From a bacterium (GTDB lineage: Bacteria; Omnitrophota; Gorgyraeia; Zapsychrales; Fredricksoniimonadaceae), in NCBI GenBank assembly GCA_021783915.1, contig JAJXTI010000005.1:1-32586 (forward strand): a stretch of 32,586 nt of DNA, in the 5' to 3' direction. The position numbers and the translations under genes are program-made. Of the stretch, positions 27,877-32,586 are shown piece after piece (position 1 is the first letter of the stretch; each line of letters begins with the position of its first letter). Under the pieces are notes generated by a model. That model did no database searches. It was not told the DNA's origin and was given only the letters and a program-made list of their open reading frames with translations.

Positions 27877-29009
27877 GTAATTTCCTGTTTGGCGTTAATA
27901 AAACGGTAAAACCCTGTCAATGCCGAAAAATTGAGAAGACAAAACACGTATGGACAATAGCAAATCTTCGCAATGGCTGTAAAGATACCACACTTTTGGT
28001 CCCTTGACAAGGCCCCTGCAACGGCTGCCGCGTAAAAACACAATTGCGCACTAAAAAAGACCGGATAGGCGCGGCCCTCATCAAGGACAAAAAAATTGAT
28101 TGGTATCAAAAGTATCATCAAAAAAGGAACGATGACCCTAAGGAGTTTATGGGAAAAAAGCTGGATGGCCACAGGGCTCCTTAAGGGGTTAAACAGGCCG
28201 GGAAAAAGAAAAAATATCTGGTAATTGCCGTAAAGGGTCCTGGCCTTGCGCCGGTGCTCTTCCCTGGCTGAACACGCGGCCTGGTCATGTGCGTGGGCCG
28301 TACCGTCAAAAACGGCCCTGTGGCCTTTTTGAATGATTTTTAAAGGGGTGAACATATCGTCCAAAACGACATCCGCAGGGCCCGGTGTGAACAGCTCTTT
28401 ACGGATGGCATAAATGGCGCCCGTGGCCCCCAGCATGGAATGGATCCGGCTTTCACAGCCGCGTATAAATTTTTCATATTCCCAATACGCGTTGACCCCC
28501 TTGGCTGTGCCGCCCCCTTGTTCATGGGAAAAAATGAGTTCCCCGCTGGCGCACCCGACGCGAGGGTCGGCGAAATTGCGGACCAATTCTTTAAGCGCAT
28601 CTTTTTCCAGGACCTGGCGCGCGTCGTTAAAAAGGATGATTTCCCCCCGGGAGCGCGCCACCAGCTCATTGACGGTCAGCATTTTTCCCCGCCTTTGGCC
28701 ATGGGCCAGCAAACATACGCGCGTATCTTTATAGTTTTGGATAATTTCATTCGTCCTGTCCGTGGAGCCGTCTGAACCAACCAGGATTTCCATTTTTTGC
28801 GGCGGGTAGTCCAGGGAAAGCAAATTGTCGATTTTACGGGCGATGACGTCCTCTTCGTTGTACGCGGAAATGACGACGGACACCATGGGGACGAAGTCCC
28901 CTTTACGCACAGGCCTGGAAAAGAGCTTGGACACAAGGGCAATCAACAAAGGATAGCCCAGGTAACAATAAACAATCAAAAATAAAAAGACCCAAAAAAT
29001 AATTTTCAT
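27846..29009 (-). CDS. Family 2 glycosyltransferase, membrane-associated
   Basis: 'MVSVVISAYNEEDVIARKIDNLLSLDYPPQKMEILVGSDGSTDRTNEII', 'GEIILFNDARQVLEKDAL', C-terminal TM helices. Confidence 0.92.
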   Translation of the reverse strand: MKIIFWVFLFLIVYCYLGYPLLIALVSKLFSRPVRKGDFVPMVSVVISAYNEEDVIARKIDNLLSLDYPPQKMEILVGSDGSTDRTNEIIQNYKDTRVCLLAHGQRRGKMLTVNELVARSRGEIILFNDARQVLEKDALKELVRNFADPRVGCASGELIFSHEQGGGTAKGVNAYWEYEKFIRGCESRIHSMLGATGAIYAIRKELFTPGPADVVLDDMFTPLKIIQKGHRAVFDGTAHAHDQAACSAREEHRRKARTLYGNYQIFFLFPGLFNPLRSPVAIQLFSHKLLRVIVPFLMILLIPINFFVLDEGRAYPVFFSAQLCFYAAAVAGALSRDQKCGIFTAIAKICYCPYVFCLLNFSALTGFYRFINAKQEITWQKARQQDP

Positions 29010-29740
29010 CGCAATATTTTAATCAGGACCTTTCGCATGTAATTATACCCGTCCCCCCCCAGGATTGTTTTGGCCGATTTCTTAAAAAAATTACCGACGA
29101 TTTCATTAAGGGGGGTTTCCCCCATCAATGCTTGTTGAAAACGCCTTAAAGACCAATTGCCTTTGACGGCCACGCGCGCTATGCAAGGGGACTTGATGTG
29201 GTAAGGCCTTTCAGAAATAAAAACATTCTTGTACCCTTGCGCATAGGCCATTTGAATGATTTTATCGTTACAAAACCCCCTGGGGACGGACAGGTCATTG
29301 ATGGGAACGCCTAAATTGGCCTCGAGGGTCATTTTAGAGGCCTTTAACTCCTGCTTGATTTGATCATCGGTCAACCCGGTCAAGATTTCATGGGTCAGGC
29401 CGTGGGAGCCCACCTTCATCCCTGCCTGGATGAGCTTTCTGATTTCTTCCCATCCCAGGTACCCTTGGGCCCCCACCCTTTTGACAATAATAAAGAAAAT
29501 GGCCGTTAATTGGAGTTCTTTTAAAATGGGCAGGGCGATTTCATAGTTGTTCATTTCCCCATCATCGAATGTGATGATCGCCCGGTCATTTTGCCTTTTC
29601 AATAGTTCCATTTGCGCGCAAAAGTCCCCGGCCTTGACGTCGTAAATGTCGGCCCCTTCTTCCCGTCTTTCAGGTGAAACGGACAAGGCGGAAACAATCC
29701 CGTGGTACATGAGGACTTTCAACGGCCTATCTCCTTCCAC
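29006..29740 (-). CDS. Polysaccharide deacetylase-family protein
   Basis: 'LKVLMYHGIV', 'AIITFDDGEMNNYEIALPILKELQLTAIFFI', 'KVGSHGLTHEILTGL' (NodB homology motifs). Confidence 0.92.
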   Translation of the reverse strand: MEGDRPLKVLMYHGIVSALSVSPERREEGADIYDVKAGDFCAQMELLKRQNDRAIITFDDGEMNNYEIALPILKELQLTAIFFIIVKRVGAQGYLGWEEIRKLIQAGMKVGSHGLTHEILTGLTDDQIKQELKASKMTLEANLGVPINDLSVPRGFCNDKIIQMAYAQGYKNVFISERPYHIKSPCIARVAVKGNWSLRRFQQALMGETPLNEIVGNFFKKSAKTILGGDGYNYMRKVLIKILR

Positions 29741-30834
29741 GCGATGGGTTTAACGGCCACAGTTGATGTACTGGCCCCGGTCAATTGTTCAAAACCGGGG
29801 GGATAAAGGTCATTGGTGGTCATGTCCGCGTAATTGAATATTTTTGTCGACCATATCTCTCCCAGCACAACACCGCCGTCGGCGATGACGCCGCCGTTGG
29901 TCACCGAAGGGTATTTTATATTGTCGAATGTGGCCACCCCGTGGGTATAAATCAACCCCCGGTAGGTACTGGGCGCGCTGACAGTTTCATTGTACCCGCC
30001 CCACGCGATGATGTTTAACTGCGAATTGGGGGCCTGGTCCCCGGATTGGTTGAAGGTCACCGTGCCGCTGGCAATGATGGTCACGTTTTGCCCCGACTTG
30101 ACCAGCAAGTTGGAATTGATGGTCACGTTCCCATCGACATAAACTATTTGTTTGCCATCGACAGAGTCCGCAGACAATGTGTAGTTGTTGTCCTGGACAT
30201 GGAGCACCTGGTCCGGCGGGTAACCGGAAACCATCTGGCCCATGTTGTTGGTGAAATTTTCCAGCGACCTGTCGTCAAAATTTTGCGAATTATTGAAATT
30301 CAACGACGTAAAACTATTGTCCGGGCTTTTCGCTATGTTTTCAAAAAAAACATCGGCGTTTTCGGAAGATCCGTTGACTTCACCGCTTACGAGCGCCTGC
30401 CCGTTGAAGACCGCCGTTGTCCTGTCCCCGTTGATGGAAACATTGCCGCTGGTGGAAAGGACGTTCTTGTAAACTTCCGGGACGCCGGCCAGATAAGTGA
30501 TCCGGATTTTCCTTTGGGTGCCCCCGTAAGTGCCGGTTGAATAGATGGAGCGAAAAGCGGGCCTTGAATCATCTTTGCTTAAATAAATTGTCCCGTTGCC
30601 GTAAGTGATTTGCCTGGAGGGCGTGTTATCGAGCATGGTAGGGTCTTTCATATACATGTTGGCCCCCGCCTCCGCCAGCCAAAACGCGGCCGTTGAATGG
30701 TAATACCTGCGGGTGTCATTGATCTCGCTGGAGCACACCAAAGCGAAGCCGGTGGACAACAAGATAATGATATACAAAATTATCGTGGAAACAAGAAGAA
30801 GAGAGCCTTTTTTATTTAATTTTTTCATCGGCAC
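29719..30834 (-). CDS. PilX-like pilus assembly/minor pseudopilin protein
   Basis: 'MKKLNKKGSLLLVSTIILYIIILLSTGFALVCSSEINDTRRYYHSTAAFWLAEAGANMYM' is PilX-N like; no Glu at +5; beta-rich remainder. Confidence 0.78.
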   Translation of the reverse strand: MPMKKLNKKGSLLLVSTIILYIIILLSTGFALVCSSEINDTRRYYHSTAAFWLAEAGANMYMKDPTMLDNTPSRQITYGNGTIYLSKDDSRPAFRSIYSTGTYGGTQRKIRITYLAGVPEVYKNVLSTSGNVSINGDRTTAVFNGQALVSGEVNGSSENADVFFENIAKSPDNSFTSLNFNNSQNFDDRSLENFTNNMGQMVSGYPPDQVLHVQDNNYTLSADSVDGKQIVYVDGNVTINSNLLVKSGQNVTIIASGTVTFNQSGDQAPNSQLNIIAWGGYNETVSAPSTYRGLIYTHGVATFDNIKYPSVTNGGVIADGGVVLGEIWSTKIFNYADMTTNDLYPPGFEQLTGASTSTVAVKPIAWKEIGR

Positions 30835-31318
30835 TTTGGGCGAACAACCCGGTCCTGGACCTTAACGCCACCTTTTCCTCCAAACTGTAATCTTTATTTG
30901 CTCCGGCGCTGACTTTAATGATGATTTCATTGTTGATGGGCTCCGTGAAAGAAAGCCCCGTGATGCCGCCTGCCAGGGCCCTGCGGTTTGAGTCATTGGT
31001 CCTGATGATCTTCCCCGCGTCCTTGCCGGTGTCAGTCCATGAATATTGGACCTCACCGTAATCAGGCCGTTGAAAGGTCAACCGGGTGCCGTGGCCGTCT
31101 TTGACGATAAAAAGACCGTCGGCCTCACGCAATTCAGTGACCATGGACACCAGGGCCCGGCGCAATTGCTGTTTTGGTTCGATGCTCTTCCAATTAACAT
31201 CCCACGAGCGTTGGGCCACAACCAAGGCCGTGTAAACGGCCTCCAAAATGACCGTAAAAACCGCCAAAGTGACCAACACCTCCACCAGGGTAAACGCTTT
31301 TGGCCGTGTTTTCTTCAT
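30812..31318 (-). CDS. Type IV prepilin-like protein (PilW/GspJ-like)
   Basis: 'MKKTRPKAFTLVEVLVTLAVFTVILEAVYTALV'; start refined to ATG 31318 (ORF track 31372). Confidence 0.85.
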   Translation of the reverse strand: MKKTRPKAFTLVEVLVTLAVFTVILEAVYTALVVAQRSWDVNWKSIEPKQQLRRALVSMVTELREADGLFIVKDGHGTRLTFQRPDYGEVQYSWTDTGKDAGKIIRTNDSNRRALAGGITGLSFTEPINNEIIIKVSAGANKDYSLEEKVALRSRTGLFAQSADEKIK

Positions 31319-31698
31319 TTTGTCAACCCCGTCTCCAAAGTGATACTGTTTGCGCCGGCCCTGCTTTGCCACTGCACCTGGACCTTGATGTCCAACGGGT
31401 CCACCATCTGGTTGGCGTAAACAACAAGGACTTTTTCCCGGGGCAGGGTCTTAAGGCCCTTGTCCTTGGCCCATTTGTCCCAATCGGTCGCGATAATATC
31501 AGGAAGGGTCTGCGTGTTTTGCATTTCTTCAAGGACATTTTCCGCGTGCGAAACGGCGACGGTGGTCTCCCAGGACGATTGGGTCGCCTGCATTAAATTC
31601 ACATACAATAAAAGGATGCCGCATATCCCGATCAAGAGGATATAAGCGCAAACAAGCACTTCAACAAGGGTGAACGCTTTGGGTGATTTTAAAACCAT
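31315..31698 (-). CDS. Type IV prepilin-like protein (PilV/GspI-like)
   Basis: 'MVLKSPKAFTLVEVLVCAYILLIGICGILLLYVNLMQATQ' prepilin N-terminus. Confidence 0.85.
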   Translation of the reverse strand: MVLKSPKAFTLVEVLVCAYILLIGICGILLLYVNLMQATQSSWETTVAVSHAENVLEEMQNTQTLPDIIATDWDKWAKDKGLKTLPREKVLVVYANQMVDPLDIKVQVQWQSRAGANSITLETGLTK

Positions 31699-31707
31699 TC
31701 GCCAAAA

Positions 31708-31716
31708 AGTATAGCA
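31708..31716 (-). promoter_or_regulatory. Candidate extended -10 promoter (TGCTATACT) for the prepilin-exosortase operon
   Basis: Minus-strand TGCTATACT, the same 9-mer found at 26356-26364; -35 region is weak. Confidence 0.45.
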
Positions 31717-31736
31717 GAGATTATGAACATTTGAAC

Positions 31737-31765
31737 AAAAAAAGGGCGGGGATTTGTCCCCACCC
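31737..31765 (-). terminator. Rho-independent terminator-like hairpin on the minus strand
   Basis: Minus strand: GGGTGGGGA-CAAA-TCCCCGCCC followed by TTTTTTT; one mismatch in a 9-bp stem. Confidence 0.7.
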
Positions 31766-31974
31766 CGTTAAAAAGATCACACTCATTGAGATCTTTAAAG
31801 TTCATTTCTTTGATTTTGTCCAAAATTTTTATTCGCAGCATTTGGGCGTTTTTACACCCAAATTTTAACTGTAGGTAGCCGTAGTTAGGTCTTGCTAATG
31901 AAAACAGGAATACAATGTCATAAAAATCACGCCCTTTGGGACGTTTACGGTTAACCGAGGCATAAATCTTAATG

Positions 31975-32005
31975 AAAGGGGGGTAGGATGTTTCCTACCC
32001 CCTTT
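31975..32005. terminator. Strong hairpin, probable terminator for the upstream minus-strand gene
   Basis: aaaggggggtagga-tgtt-tcctacccccttt; lies ~27 nt after the stop at 32032 of the minus-strand CDS. Confidence 0.55.
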
Positions 32006-32031
32006 TAACATAAATTCTTTTGATACCAAGA

Positions 32032-32586
32032 TCAATGCCTAGTAAAAAACCGCATCCACATCGGTTTAGCGGTAATTGTTGTAGATGTTGTCGAGCTTGA
32101 CGTTGAACCTGATATTGTTGAAGTTGAGGTTGTTGAGCCTGTCGTAACAGCGGCTGTCGTTGTTGGTGACGTTACGCCGGGAGCATGGTTGATGGCCCCG
32201 ATGCTCCAAAGCGATTTGCCGCGATCAATGCCATAATAGTCCAGACTGGAGACCCCTGAAAGGACCAGGCCGGCCCCAATGGCCGGAGATTTTGATTGCA
32301 GTGCCACATTAGGTAGGTTGCTGTCAGCACTCTGGCTGATAGGGGCGACCCATTGGGGATTTGTGGCGCATTTATTGTGTGCTCCTCTTGGGCATGTGTT
32401 TCCAGACACATTATAAATAATGGAATAATCCGTGTTTAAAGGCGCAGTCAGGCAAGCACCGCTTAACTGATTGATATATAAATTTTTTCCACTACTTACA
32501 TCAATGTTATTTCTGAAGGTATAGGTTTCTGTGCCATTGCATGTTTTACTATTGTTGACAAAAAGGGCATTGGAATTTCCATCAGA
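32032..32586 (-). CDS. C-terminal part of a secreted right-handed beta-helix-like protein with Thr/Ser-rich tail (5' end outside window)
   Basis: Frame stays open from 32409 to the window edge (SDGNSNALFVNNSKTCNGTETYTFRNNIDVSSGKNLYINQLSG...). 'VALQSKSPAIGAG...DYYGIDRGKSLWSIGAINH' resembles beta-helix C-termini; tail 'TSPTTTAAVTTGSTTSTSTISGSTSSSTTSTT'. Confidence 0.7.
   Translation of the reverse strand, partial: SDGNSNALFVNNSKTCNGTETYTFRNNIDVSSGKNLYINQLSGACLTAPLNTDYSIIYNVSGNTCPRGAHNKCATNPQWVAPISQSADSNLPNVALQSKSPAIGAGLVLSGVSSLDYYGIDRGKSLWSIGAINHAPGVTSPTTTAAVTTGSTTSTSTISGSTSSSTTSTTITAKPMWMRFFTRH

Noticed and set aside
30046-30540. 164-aa plus-strand ORF opposite the PilX-like gene
   Set aside because: Antisense shadow ORF in a GC-rich coding region; low-complexity composition, no start context or domain.

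Overview
The window reads as two gene blocks of opposite polarity. Assignments come from reading the translations only; no searches were run. Plus strand (1 to ~21054): a heme/cytochrome/molybdenum-cofactor block: hemN (3' part), hemE, hemY/hemG-type protoporphyrinogen oxidase, an internally duplicated lipoprotein, ResB, CcsA (System II cytochrome c biogenesis), moeA, mobA, a DUF2231-like membrane protein, hemA, ferrochelatase with an N-terminal transmembrane extension, and a TMEM14-family membrane protein. These are followed by a 52-codon AtpZ-like ORF absent from the ORF track, a full F1Fo ATP synthase operon (a-c-b-delta-alpha-gamma-beta-epsilon; epsilon is short), a KAS/ACP pair, and a VapBC-type toxin-antitoxin module. 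Minus strand (~21094 to the end): a DEAD-box helicase, a TPR protein, a membrane protein, two PEP-CTERM proteins, a sugar transferase carrying an internal PEP-CTERM-like segment, then EpsI, exosortase, GT2 glycosyltransferase, polysaccharide deacetylase, a PilX-like protein and two prepilin-like proteins in one tightly packed unit, and the C-terminal part of a beta-helix-like surface protein running off the window edge. The most interesting signals are: (1) a TMEM14-family protein directly after ferrochelatase; (2) the sugar transferase with signal peptide, short spacer, PEP-CTERM-like motif and catalytic domain in one chain; (3) the overlapping prepilin-deacetylase-GT-exosortase-EpsI unit; (4) the tandem-duplicated PHAGLDMSxM lipoprotein beside resB-ccsA. 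Gene content and prepilin style suggest a PVC/Omnitrophota-like bacterium, but that is only a low-confidence inference.
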